22,555 nucleotides of DNA from NCBI GenBank assembly GCA_000969725.1, contig JXSR01S033880.1. The stretch is one strand, 5' to 3'. The position numbers and the translations under genes were made by a program. This document shows, piece after piece, positions 1-12,000 of the stretch. How positions within the stretch are numbered: position 1 is the stretch's first letter; each line of letters opens with the position of its first letter. A model generated the notes under the pieces. The model was not told the origin of the DNA. It did not search any database and saw only the letters and a list, made by a program, of their open reading frames with translations. The stretch comes from Ophiothrix spiculata. Taxonomy: Eukaryota > Echinodermata > Ophiuroidea > Amphilepidida > Ophiotrichidae.

Positions 1-43
1 AATCAAAGAAAGAGTTGACGAGTTACAGAAAAAACACAATGAA
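1..43 (+). CDS. C10orf67: Exon a (3' end only), coiled coil
   Basis: From base 2 the frame reads IKERVDELQKKHNE and stops at a GTGAGT donor at 44-49 in phase 0. The upstream part lies outside the window. Joined to the next exon it aligns without gaps to the C10orf67 stretch just before the SFNQQLADAI block, as I recall that protein. Decayed copies of this exon end follow in the intron. Confidence 0.6.
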
Positions 44-3000
44 GTGAGTATATTGAGCCATAGATATGTACTGCCGAATCAAAGAAAGTATATATAGAAA
101 GAGTATACTGTAAAGCACTTAAATTTCACGGCATTAAAATTTAGCGAATTTGGAAACCCTCACTTTTTGGGTGCATTTTAATTTCACTAATTTGAATCAT
201 CTTGCTATTCAAAGCTATGTTAACAATTATTTTAGCGGCATTTTAATTTAGAGAATTGTGGTACTAGAGGCGAAATTAAAATGCTAGTGAAATTTTCATG
301 CTTTACAGTATTAAGCCATTATAGATAAGGCTCTGTGGAGTCAAGGAAATAGTTGAAGAGTTACAGGAAAGACATTTAAAATAATGTGATAGCCATAGAT
401 ATGTACTGCAGAATCAAAGAGTTGACGAGTTACAGAAAAGACACAATGAGGTGAGTATATTAAATATGTACTGCCGAATCAACGAAAGAGTTGATGAAGT
501 ATATTAAGCAATAGATACATACTGCGTAGTCAAGAGTTACAGAAAAGACAAAATCAACGAAAGTTGATAAGCAGAAAAGAGGTGATGATCAAAGTGGATT
601 TATAGTAAGCCCCAGATATGTAACTGCAGATTTGTTTAACAAAAGAGTTGACAAGTCACAAAAACATTTTAATGAAGTGAGTTTCAGCAGTGAGGGAGCC
701 ATAATATATTCCAGGGACTTCCATTTGAAATTTCCAGGGGCTCTATCAGAAGCTCTCCTGAAGTTCTTTAGGGGAGCAATTAGGGGAGCTATCTGGAAAT
801 TTAGAGGTTAATACCATAATGCAAGGCGTTCTATTTATTGAGCTCCCATAAACAGTCCGTGCAAGAACCAGATCAGGTTTAGTCGGACCAGATCTGAATC
901 GGAATTTAGCGTTTTTGTGGGTTTTTGTTTCATGGAGAGTTTATTTAAGGTTTGGATACACTTTTCTCACCGTTTTTGTAATCTTTAAGATATTGCCTAA
1001 AAACCTGGTTTGAGTTTTTAAATATCTGCCGTGAGGGTATGCGTTAATTAAGACAATAGAAATAATTAGATTACGTAATCAATTAAATATGTTTATTATT
1101 TTAAAACTTTTAAAACCAAAACTATAACATTGTTCACTAAGAACAAGTATATGTTGACAAAATAGCAAAAAACACTTTCTATAAAAGTTATTATTATGTT
1201 TAAAATTTGAATCTAAATGTATAAATGCAATGCATTGCGATAATTTTTGTTCCAAATCTGGTTCAACCGAACCCGATCTGGTTCTCGAAATCTGATCAGG
1301 TTCGTTGCCCGGACTGATAAAGCATTTGAGGGGAGCAGGGTGGTTCAATAGAGCTGACTCTCCTCAAACGGAAGTCCATGATGTTCTGCAAATCAACAAA
1401 ACAAAAAGAGTTAACGAGTAATGCAGAATCAGTTAGAGAGTTGAAAGGTTATAAATTTAATAAATGCACGTGACTCTGAAGCATAGGGTCTTGTGGAAAA
1501 CCTGACAAAAATTGATAGTGTAATAATTGTACAAGTTACAGAAAAAAGTGATGTATTATGATACCCTAGCAATTACACCAACTTTATTGGGTTTTGTATA
1601 TGTGTGAACAAAGTTCTATTTGTATCATGTTTTTATTTCAATCTGTAAATAAAATTCAGATTCATAACTTTGTTTGTTTTGTTTTATTTCAGAGAGTAGA
1701 AATTGTCCGCAGGAGTTTCCGTCAGCAGCTAGCTGATGCTATCAGCAAACTTAACAATGACTGGAGGGTATGTATTATTATAACCTTAGCCCCGCTGTTA
1801 TCAGGTAGCCCACGGGTCAGATCTGGCCCATGAATGCATTTCATGCGGCTCGAAAAGAGCTACTGCTGTGAAAAAATAGTAAAAAAAGATGGTCTGTTAA
1901 CAATTTCACTCATCCCTCATAAATAACTCGCTTGGCTGTCTGTCCCACAAGATAATTTCTAAACAGCAATCAGGCCCATGCCAGAATATTCTAGAGAATC
2001 TGGGTCCCAGCCATTCTCAAAAAAATTCAACTAGAGAAAATCAAGATATTATAATAATAGTCATCTTAAAAAACCTTTTCATTCTGGATGGGACCAAATC
2101 ACACCATGAATGAACAACAAACCAATCAAATTGATCATCAAGTCACATAGCAACAGAATAGTTGACTCACGCAAGTTCATGAGTATTGAGTGAGTTGCAT
2201 GTGAACTTTAACCTCTGCGCATAAGACGTGTAAAAGTGAAATTTTTTTCTTCACGCAACTTTAGCCTTGGCCTAAATGCTTCATAGATGCGTGCACAAAT
2301 CCCAAATATGCCAAATTTGACTGTTACAGATTTGCGATTTTGCTCTCTCTATAAAAACAAAGAAATACATTAGAAATACAGTGAAAAATGGGTGTATGTG
2401 GCGCTTTAGCCTACAATTTAGAATCACAATATATGCCATATGCCATAAACTCAATTTGGAAATTTATAACTTTCCATTCATTTTGTCAGAGCACCTCTCA
2501 TATTATTAAGTTGTCTGGTAACATTGTATATATATATATAAATATATATTGTTGATTTCTAGAAACATGCTGGGAGAAAGATGCAAGCTGAACTCAATGC
2601 GCAAGCAGGAAAGAGTAAATATTCAGGAGAGTTACTGAAACAGGCGCAGCAACAGGTGGCTCAGCAAGAGGGCGTCATACAGATGTTGCGGATGCAGCTA
2701 GAGCAACTTGCGAATGTAAGTTTTGATAGCTTATAGTGGGTCTTTCCACACGGGCGCATCAAATCTAGATGCATCTAAATGTATGTGTATTTCTAAAGTG
2801 CAGATTGTGTTTACACAGTCTCGCGTCAATCTGACTTTCCTCCAGTTGCACGTATTGCCATGCTTGGGTGTGTGTGTGAGTGGAAATAACGCACCTACGC
2901 GTATGTACACGCACAGTCACTTTCGCTCGTAATGTGATGATTTGTCCAGTTTAATCTATATACATCTAGATGTGCAAAGTACAGATTAAATTGTTCGTGG

Positions 3001-6000
3001 AGAGCCCCATTGAATGGTATGAGTGCAATGGTAAGAATATTTTCAATGAGATGGAAATTGAATTGTTACATTTAACGAGGCGAATGGAACATATTATTTG
3101 AATATTTTATCCATTGCACAATTTAACATTCATTATTTGTTTTATATCACTCATTTAAAGATTCTAGTCACTTGATGCATTTTATTGCAAAATTTTCAAA
3201 CTGTATTTAGGTTTAGCAGTAATAGGGATATGAGACTATTTTCTTAATAAAACAAAACATTTTTGACAAAAACTGATTGTTAGGTTTGGTTTGTAAAACG
3301 TTCGAGTAAAATATGTCACAAATAAATTAACATGAAACTTAAAACAACATTTTCATGTACATTTTGTAGCTTTTCAAATTAGTATATAAAGAAGGAATCC
3401 GGTGGCACCAACGCTAGGTAGCACAACTAATAATCTCTGTGCTCAGATTTGGTCTTTGGGGTATGTGTGCTGTGCTGTGAGTTTGGCTACCAATTGGTAC
3501 CTGATCTTGTTATTTTCTCAGAGTTCCTAGTATAGGTTTTCTTCTGCATAAACTATGAATCATTGCCAAATTTGCTGTCTTATGAACCCACTGCCAAGGA
3601 TAAGGCAAACAAAAAAAAGGTATGATTGGCGTAACGCGACCGACCCTAATTTTACCGCCGACCCTAGATATTTTTATTTTTTGTGTGCAAAAAAAAAATA
3701 CCTGTGAAACAAATATTTTCATTTGCGATATGATGCCTACATCGGGTTGTCAAACACCGTCTGGTGTCGCCGATTCTGGTGCTCCAAGTTAAAAAGGAAT
3801 ATCCAACTGCGCAAATGTGCACAATGGCGGCGGTCATGGATCGTGTAGGATCGTACATACAGCGTTTCATGTAAAGGAATTCAAGGTGACAGGAGTGTGT
3901 TGTATGATGAATTATTAAAATTAGATGTACACGAGCAATTTGTGGACATTGCTGAGAGGGCCGGGAGAGATGTAGTAAAACGTGACCTTGTATTGTGTGC
4001 AGTAAAAGCATCGAAAGATGAGGCGACATCAAGGAAGACAGTGGACAAAAAAAAAACACCAAAAACCTACCTACCCTAATTTTTGTTCTATGTAACGCCA
4101 ATCAAACAATTTTTTTTTTTGGCCTAAGTAGGATACAGCTTTTTCAGGAATGTTACTTCTACCGGTTCCTGCAAATTTACCCTCATGTGGCCTCGGTGGA
4201 TATAAGTTTCTTGGAAAGGTTATTTTGGGCTATACTTGCCATCACATACAAGTTACCACTGTGATTGTTTATCAAAAACAAAAATGTTGTTGAAATTAGA
4301 GACAATTTGTCCATCTCTGAATTTAGGGTTACCGGTAACCTGAAATTCCAGTTGGACCCTGTTACGGTAATATAATTGGATATGAGCTCTATTTGAGTTG
4401 AAAAATTCAAAATGAAAATACACAAGTCTAAATTGACCAAGACTGATATTTTAAAGAAACTATAGCCAAAGAGTATAACAGTTGGGGAAGGGACACACTG
4501 CGATAGTGTAAGGAAAACAGGGTTGATAAAACTCATTTTTAAGATAAATTATGTAGATTTCTGACTTTTAAATGTGTTTGTACTATTAAGTTGGTACACA
4601 TTAATGATTCTGTAGACTTTTTCAAATTTTGGAAAATCATGGGCAGTCCCTGTAAGTGAATAATTATTTCCTTCTCTCCTACATTTGTGTTGATCTTTGT
4701 TTTATCAGGCCCCTCGTAGTGAACCGTCAACCCCAAGTGCTGTGTATGAGGCTGAACATCTGAGGGAAGAGTTAGGTGAATTACAGCAGAGGATTGATAA
4801 CCTGGAAGAAGCGCTAGATACCAAAGAGGAAATCACGGATGAACTGAGTAAGTTGTATTTCACGGGGTGGAAGGGGGTGGGGGGTGGGTGTAAGTAATAT
4901 TGACAGATGATGGGGGTGGGTGGAAGCTTGTATGGCAAAGGCTGCCTTTTGTGGTTTACAGAGGATTGACAACCTTGAAGAAGTGCTAGATACCAAAGAA
5001 GAGATCCACAGATGAACTCAGTAAGTTGTATGTCACAAGGAGGGGGTGAGAGTACTATTATATGTGTACCGCCGCGGCAAAAGGGTCCAGTTGTTGGCTC
5101 GTACATGTTGCTCCTTGTAGCATATCTAATGTATGGTATTTGTATACATCAGATATGCTACAATGAGCAACATGTAGGCGTCGACAACTGGATCCTTTTG
5201 CCGCGACGGTACACATATATTGACAGGGGTGTGACAGATAATAGGGGTGTGGTGGATGGGGTGTATATATGGCAAAGGCTGCCTTTAGTGTTTTACAGAG
5301 GATTGACAACCTTGAAGAAGTGCTAGATACCAAAGAGGAGATCACAGATGAATTAAGTAAGTTATATGTCACAGGGGGGGGGGGGTAAGTAATATTAACA
5401 GATGATATGGGTGTGGTGGATGGGGCTTATATATGGCAAAGGCTGCCTTAAGTGTTTTACAGAGGATTGACAACCAGGAAGAAACGCCATAGTGTGGCTT
5501 AAACTCGTAACGTATCAATCCAGAGTGCTGCATTGTTCTATTACACAACACAACCTCTCAATAAATAACAACAAGATGATTTTCTAATTTGTATTTTTCA
5601 GAGAGAGATATAGCCCGAATCAACAAAGATTTAGACAAGGAAAGGGACCAAGTCAAACAGGTGTGTGTTACTCATGGGGAGCGGGATGTGAATATACTTT
5701 CAAACCCGACAGCTGGTTGACAACCTCAAACTGGTCATTGTTTTATCCAGCATCTTCTGTTGTAAATTTACAAAAAGCAGGCATGAGAATCTTCAGATAA
5801 TTATCTGATTTCAGATATTTTGTCATACCAAATCATCCAAATTCAGATAATTTGGAGTTCGATTTAACCACTTTAGAGGTTTTTTGCTTAAATTTCCCAA
5901 TTCAGATATTTTAATGAAAAATCATTCTCATGCCTGAAAAAGAGCAAAGTGGAATTGCTAGTTGTCGGCTGGCAACCAGCAAGCAGTTTAGTTTTGAAAT

Positions 6001-9000
6001 GGTGGTCATTCAATCCTTCCAGTTAGTCAGATTGCAAACTTCTTCATGGAATTCCTTGAGCAAAAAGCCTTGAGCAAAAAGCCCCAATGGATTGTAACCA
6101 CGTTATGTTGATGATGTTTTGGAAATTGTGAACAAAGGAAAAATCATTTTAGGCCAATTTTAGACCTATTTTTGGCAATATTTCAAAAAGTAAGTCAAAA
6201 ATCAAAAATTTGAGAAATACTTTACTAGACATGTGTTTCTAGATTCTAAAAAGCATTCGAGGTCCAACTTTTATTTTTTCAAAATTTAGTTATGTTGTTT
6301 ACAAATTAATGGTCCAAGAACAAGGGTTTTGTTGACCTTGGTCCAAAATCATACATTTTGGTCCAAAACTGACCTAACCATCATCTTCTACATGAATATC
6401 CACATTTAGAAATGTATACTTTTATATGGATTTACTTATCGGTTGCTGAGTTACAAAGCGTAAAATATTTCAGAAAATGAGGGGTTAACTGTGCCCTTAA
6501 TAAAGCCAGTGAGAAAAGATATACTAGATCAGAACGGAGGGCATCAGAAAAAGAACAAACAAAATCGGCAATATCAGATCACGTCGTGCGAGCCAACCGC
6601 GTTATAGATTGGGACAACCCAAAATTCCTTGGAAAGGAACATGACCGGAAGTCTAGAGAAATACGGGAGGCGATGGAGATCCAAAAGAGGGGAAACAAGA
6701 CCATGAACAGGGTGCCTATTTTCTAAGATAATTTTGAATAATCATCTTGCCATCTTTGTATCTAAACTTTTTGTAGTTCAGATAGCTATGTATAATTAAA
6801 GGGGCATTGGACAAAATTTTGAAATTTTATTTGTGGATGATTTACACTTCACAGTCAATAACCAATGTTATTAATGTTCTAGTGCATGATGCGTATTCTG
6901 CATTCCTTATCTAGTCAATTACCAGATATCTGGAAAATTTTGATCAAAACCTTCAAAAAAGGTCAAAAAATTAAATTTTATTTTGTTTGTTGATCTTGGG
7001 TATGAGGCTATTCTCTAAATGTATGTGTTGATTTTATATTTCAAGAAAGAGCCAAAGATTTGTTTGTAAAACATATTCCTTTCACATTATAGATTGCAGA
7101 TAAATCAAAACTTGAGTTAGGCGAGCTGAGTCTATGACGATAGAACATGCTCGTGTTGTCAACAACGAAAATAAAAGAATATCTAAATATTTTGATATAT
7201 AGGTTTGAATTTGACAATGAAACTTTGCATGCTGTCATTACCGCTAATACAAAATGATGCAAAACTCCCAAAATGCTTGGGGAAAAGTTTGGGGATGATG
7301 CTGAACTTGTCCAATACCCCTTTAGTAAGAAATCACAAATAATGGATGTCAAACACAAACAATGCAAATATTGTGAATTGATCCTGTCATTTAAAACATG
7401 ACAAAATTAGAAATCTTGTCTTATTTTGAGAAACATTTTTGACATGATGATGAACAAATCCTATCAGTTTGTTTTATTAATTGTTGTGTATTTTTCTTTT
7501 ATGCTCGACAGCTATTGAAAGAGTTAGAACATGCAAAGGCCAGTGCCACACAGGAAATGGCTTCCATGAAGAGAAATGTAAGTATCTTTTATATTAAAGG
7601 CTGACAAAATCACTACAGTGTTGCGCAATCAAACATTCAATTTTGCGAAAGAGTGGCATGCATATCAAAAACTCAAGCTTGTTTTGGTCATTAATTTTTA
7701 CATGTATGGATTAAGGCTCACATGTGAGTATTAGGCTTATTGGAATATCAGGTTTAAAAATCAACAATACAGGCCCAAACTTATCAATTATAAGATTGAG
7801 AATTTGTTCCTTGAATTGTAATATAATTCATTTATAGTTTAATCCTTTAGAAGAACATTTTGATTGTGAGTGAATATTTTTGTACAGTAATTGAATTGGT
7901 GTTGTTGGATCATACAATGTGGAGCATTAAACTTAGGGAGGTATAATTGTGCATCATTAATATCATCACATGTATTTTTCTTTGATTCATTGTTTTCAGG
8001 CTGAGAAGCAGAGGCTAGCACTTGAGCGGGAGATGCAGCAGAAGGCTGCCAAAGCCAAAGACGAGGTGAGTTCTGATCAAGGAATTTATATCTGTCGGGA
8101 TACGCCGCCATCTTGTGTCGCTCATGGAGCAGAGTTATTGTACCTCGGGATATATTCGAAGTTTGGCCCAATATCCAGGCAGATCGCGTAAATCTTCACT
8201 TGACACCTACAGCGTGTGCATTTTGTTTCACACCCAAACTGTGTCAAGCGTGTAATGCGACTTGATCAATTTTCCCGCTAATCCGTTGCAAAGACCCTCA
8301 AAGTGTGGCACGCAGAGCCATAAAATGCCAGAGGTACAATAACTCACCCTACGTGAATGACAATCCAAGATGGCTGCCGTCCCATAGGATAGACCACTTT
8401 CGTATGTCCCATAATGCATCTTGAAAGTACCACAAATACGGGACCTTGTGACGTAACTTGCGCAGTCGAGTAGTGCGCAATGATCCGCGATGCGCAGAAC
8501 TTCAAATATGGTAGACTGAGCAAGTTACGTCACAAGGTCCCGTATTTGTGGTACTTTCAAGATGCATTATGGGACATACGAAAGTGGTCTATTCACACGG
8601 CGGTGAAATTAAATGGCGAGTACCGTTCCCCCTATAAAAAATGCTGGGTTCTGATTGGTTGAAGGTGTTGTTTGATAAACCGCCCTCTATTGTGATTAAA
8701 TCCATGATTTTAAGTTTTTTTTTATAACAATTTGCAGTACATCCTTGTGAAGAACCCAATGGTGATTTGCAAATAAGGGTGAACCTGGGCAAATCACTTT
8801 ATCACACTTGCCTCGTCGACCCGAGCTTATTGGGGAGCTGTTTAGGGGGAATATATCACAACCTAAGTGCTGATAGGTCTGGCCTTTGGTTATTGGCCAC
8901 AAATGGCCTAGTTTGAGGCGAAATGGTTCTGACGATTCCCTTATTACGACGTAATAATAATGGCCAGCGCTTTGTATCCACTGGAAAAGGCGCAATATAA

Positions 9001-12000
9001 ATGCCGGAATTATTATTGCTAATTTTTTATGAATAGCCTGGCTGTCTGCCAAATGTAAATAAGTAATAAGTGCTTACTAAACTTTTACTATTCAATTTTT
9101 TTGTAGTTGTTAGGTGCTGCCAAGAAGCATGCCGCCGAGCAACAGAAACTAGAAGAAGAACGACTGAGGATAGAGAGTGAGAAGAGGAAAACGGAAGCTG
9201 CTTTGGCTGCAAGGGTAGGTGAACAATTCATATGAGGGGAGCGTGGCCGAGCGGTTAGAGCACGGGTCTCGTAATACAGAGATTGTGGATTTACTCTAAT
9301 TGCTCTGTGGTCGGACAGTCACGTAAAGCTGTGGGTCCCCTGTGCGAATGCTCCTTCATGGGGCGCTGCATATAGTGTATACCTGGTGAGTCTAGTGTCG
9401 TCATCAGTATGACATACATTGATGGCAACAGCAAACTTTTAATAAAAGCATTTCTTAAGAGCGTTTGAAGTTGTGCACCACAATTGTGGGCAAAATTTCT
9501 TTTGCATATCTTAGGAAAGCAGATATGTGTTTTCTTGACCATACGTGTGCTAGCTTTGATTTTATACGAAGGCATCTTCAGTTTGGATGGGTGTTTCTTT
9601 CCCTTCCGTCTGTAGAAGGGAAATTGTGACAATTTACATAGAAGATATACAAGGGGGTGTTCAATAAGTTTGTAGCTTAAGGTTGGGGTGGACCTTCAAA
9701 TGGCATAAACCATTTTTGTACTCTAATTGCATAAACAATATAAAAATAAACATTTTTAGAAGCAATTTTTCACCCTAAACATGAGAATGATCTCAGTTTT
9801 TGATAATGACCATATATATCCCCTGCAAGTAGATGACTATGCTACATATTTCAGCTACGAAAGGTGTTTATTTTACTTAGATATATTTGTTATTTGCATA
9901 TTTAGTAGAAAGATTGACACTTTAAACTTTGTAGAGGTCTTGGATATGTTGTTTGCCAGGGTAGGATTAGGGGAAATAACAGTGAATCACATTTAGGGGG
10001 GGGGGGGGGAGATTATTTTGACTTATGACAAAGAGGGGGGTTATTGTCCACATTTTGAGGAGTTCAGTTGTTTTGACTGTGATACAGCACAGGAGTTGAA
10101 TGGCATTTATCTTTGATGCAAATTTATCAGCAGGGTATTGAGGCGTTGTGTGACAATTCATGGAGAAAAGAGTTATTCTGTTAAATTTTTACTTGAAAGG
10201 AAAGATGGAAAGAATGGAGGAAAATAAAATTAGGATCCGATGTATTTTAGAACATTGATAGTGGACTACAATTTTGCTGTTCCAAGAGGAGTGAAGGAAG
10301 GAGGAAAATGAAATTGCGACCTGCTGTATTTTAGAAGTTCCGTAGTTGGCTCAATTTTTCTGCTTTCAAGTGAATAAAGATTGAAAGGAAATGGAAATGG
10401 GAAGGAGTAAAATTTGGATCTATTATTGAAATCATTACATTTCCTATAAATCAAATCTGCAGGATGCGTATGGTGAGAGCGTGCGCGACTACACATTGAT
10501 AACAAAAAAAACCACTGCACATATTTTGGTTGTTTGACGCGTCTATCACGTGAAAAGGAAAGTCTATCATACTATGCGATGTGATACGCTTGTTTACTCC
10601 ACGCATTTGTTGCGTGCAAAATTTCATGACTTGTAGGAAAGTTAATGACTTCAATAATAGTAATTTGGTCCTAAATTTTCTTCAAATTTCTTCCCATCAG
10701 ATATACTTACAGAATGGGACCTTTATTATCTTTTATCATGTAAACTCTATAATCTGTCTGATGCACATACTTATTATACTCCTATCTATCATATAGTTAT
10801 ATCATATAGCTTATTGGGGAGCTGTTTAGGGGGAATATATCACAACCTAAGTGCTGATAGGTCTGGCCTTTGGTTATTGGCCACAAATGGCCTAGTTTGA
10901 GGCACTAAAATGTGCCATTTTTTCTTGTATTAATTCTTTTATTCTGGTTTCATTTCTTTTTGTTATTTAAATCGTTCAAGTTCAAGTTTATTTCCACGTT
11001 TCTCAAGTTACAATCATATCATCATAAAACAGTTCTCAAAAATGCATGAATTTTATATAAACAATTTTCAAAATAAACTTATCAGCTAAATTTTATACAA
11101 ATAATATAAGACAAATTTAGTAGATTATGATATGACAATATTATTATACAATATCAATTTGATCTAATTTGAATGCACTAGTAGTTCACGACAAGATAGT
11201 AGCTGAACCCAGGGGGCCACTCAAATATAATGTTGCAGGCATAGCGTGACCAAGAAAAAGGTGAATTAGGGTTGTTTTGAGGACTGAAGGGTGTATCAGG
11301 TGACACCGTTTTGGGTATCAAAAACAGCAATTTTGGGGCAATTTTCAAGAAATAGGGTACTTTTTCAAACCCTAGTGTGAAAACAGTATCGATAAAATCC
11401 CAATTTAGGGTGTGATTAGGGATAGAATATGTATGCCAAAAGTAAATTGAAAAATGGTGGGGAGGCCAATAAACTCTTAAGGGCTTTTAGTCTGGCCCCA
11501 CCTTAAGAAAGATATAAAGTTACAAGTATGGCACTCTTTTTTAATATTCCTCAACTCTAACAGCAAAAATCCCAGGGGGGGGGACTCAAATATGAAAGTG
11601 ACGTACCTGCTCCTACCGGCTTTCGAAATGTAGGGGCAATAGGTGAGAAATACATTGAAAAATAGGGGGTCATTCGGTGTAGAGGGTAAAAAAACTGGGT
11701 TATTTCGAGCGATTTGTTGGTAAGAGCGAAAAACAGGGTCATTCGGTGTCAGTTTTTAAATAAAATAAGGCTAATTTTCGTAAAAATTTTCGAAAAAAAT
11801 CGACAAATTTTCGTAAAATTTTCCGGAAAAATCAACAAATTTAGCGAAAAAAGGGGGTCATTCGGTGTAGGTTCTCTAAAAATCAGGGCAATGGATGAGA
11901 GTCACCATAAAAAAGGTTGAATTTCAAAATAATAGGGGGTCATTAGGTGACAGCTCAGTGAAAAAGGGGGTCATTGGGTGAGAGCGGACAAAAAAAAAGG

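Larger units (their letters stand above)
1..700 (+). repeat. Decayed tandem array of partial exon a copies
   Basis: Units of about 65-100 bp contain GAATCAAAGA..AGAGTTGACGAG TTACAGAAA (spaced here for length), a GTGAGTATATT donor segment and a CATAGATATGTACTGC spacer. Recognisable copies start near 1, 77, 339, 411, 475, 530 and 633, and fainter fragments follow at 1390-1450 and 1530-1550. Those at 1, 412 and 638 still read as in-frame coiled coil up to an intact GTGAGT. The copy from 77 is interrupted by a MITE. Confidence 0.7.
4790..5495 (+). repeat. Tandem array of about 170-bp exon-plus-intron units
   Basis: Four unit starts (4790, 4962, 5299, 5463) lie 172, 337 and 164 bases apart. The long gap contains a separate 160-bp hairpin insertion, so the native unit is about 165-177 bp. 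Each unit holds the exon end, a GTAAGT donor, a G-rich tract, a second GTAAGT-like site, and a GGCAAAGGCTGCC segment leading to a new TTTACAG acceptor. The duplicated segment therefore starts within coding sequence and ends in the intron. Confidence 0.8.

Noticed and set aside
3664..4101. 145-codon minus-strand open frame
   Set aside because: Antisense to the coding-like plus-strand reading inside the TIR element; Leu/His/Ser-rich with no motif.
5012..5326. 104-codon plus-strand frame across the exon array
   Set aside because: Runs through the hairpin MITE and out of frame with the exon copies; chance frame.
7041..7367. 108-codon minus-strand open frame
   Set aside because: Crosses the right end of the 6799-7322 element and has no recognisable family or splice context.
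8104..8117. YY1 site as a promoter inside the intron
   Set aside because: The motif lies in a transposon end and its partner end has a similar motif; no transcription-start evidence.
9244..9310. Functional tRNA gene
   Set aside because: A box present, but the B box and acceptor pairing are decayed; fits a SINE head better.
9652..9685. GGGTGTTCAATAAGTTTGTAG, reminiscent of a mariner terminus
   Set aside because: No inverted partner found within the next kilobases.
9781..9996. 71-codon plus-strand frame considered as a missing exon in the 5.5-kb intron
   Set aside because: Aromatic-rich, unlike the coiled-coil protein, and no matching acceptor/donor pair in phase.
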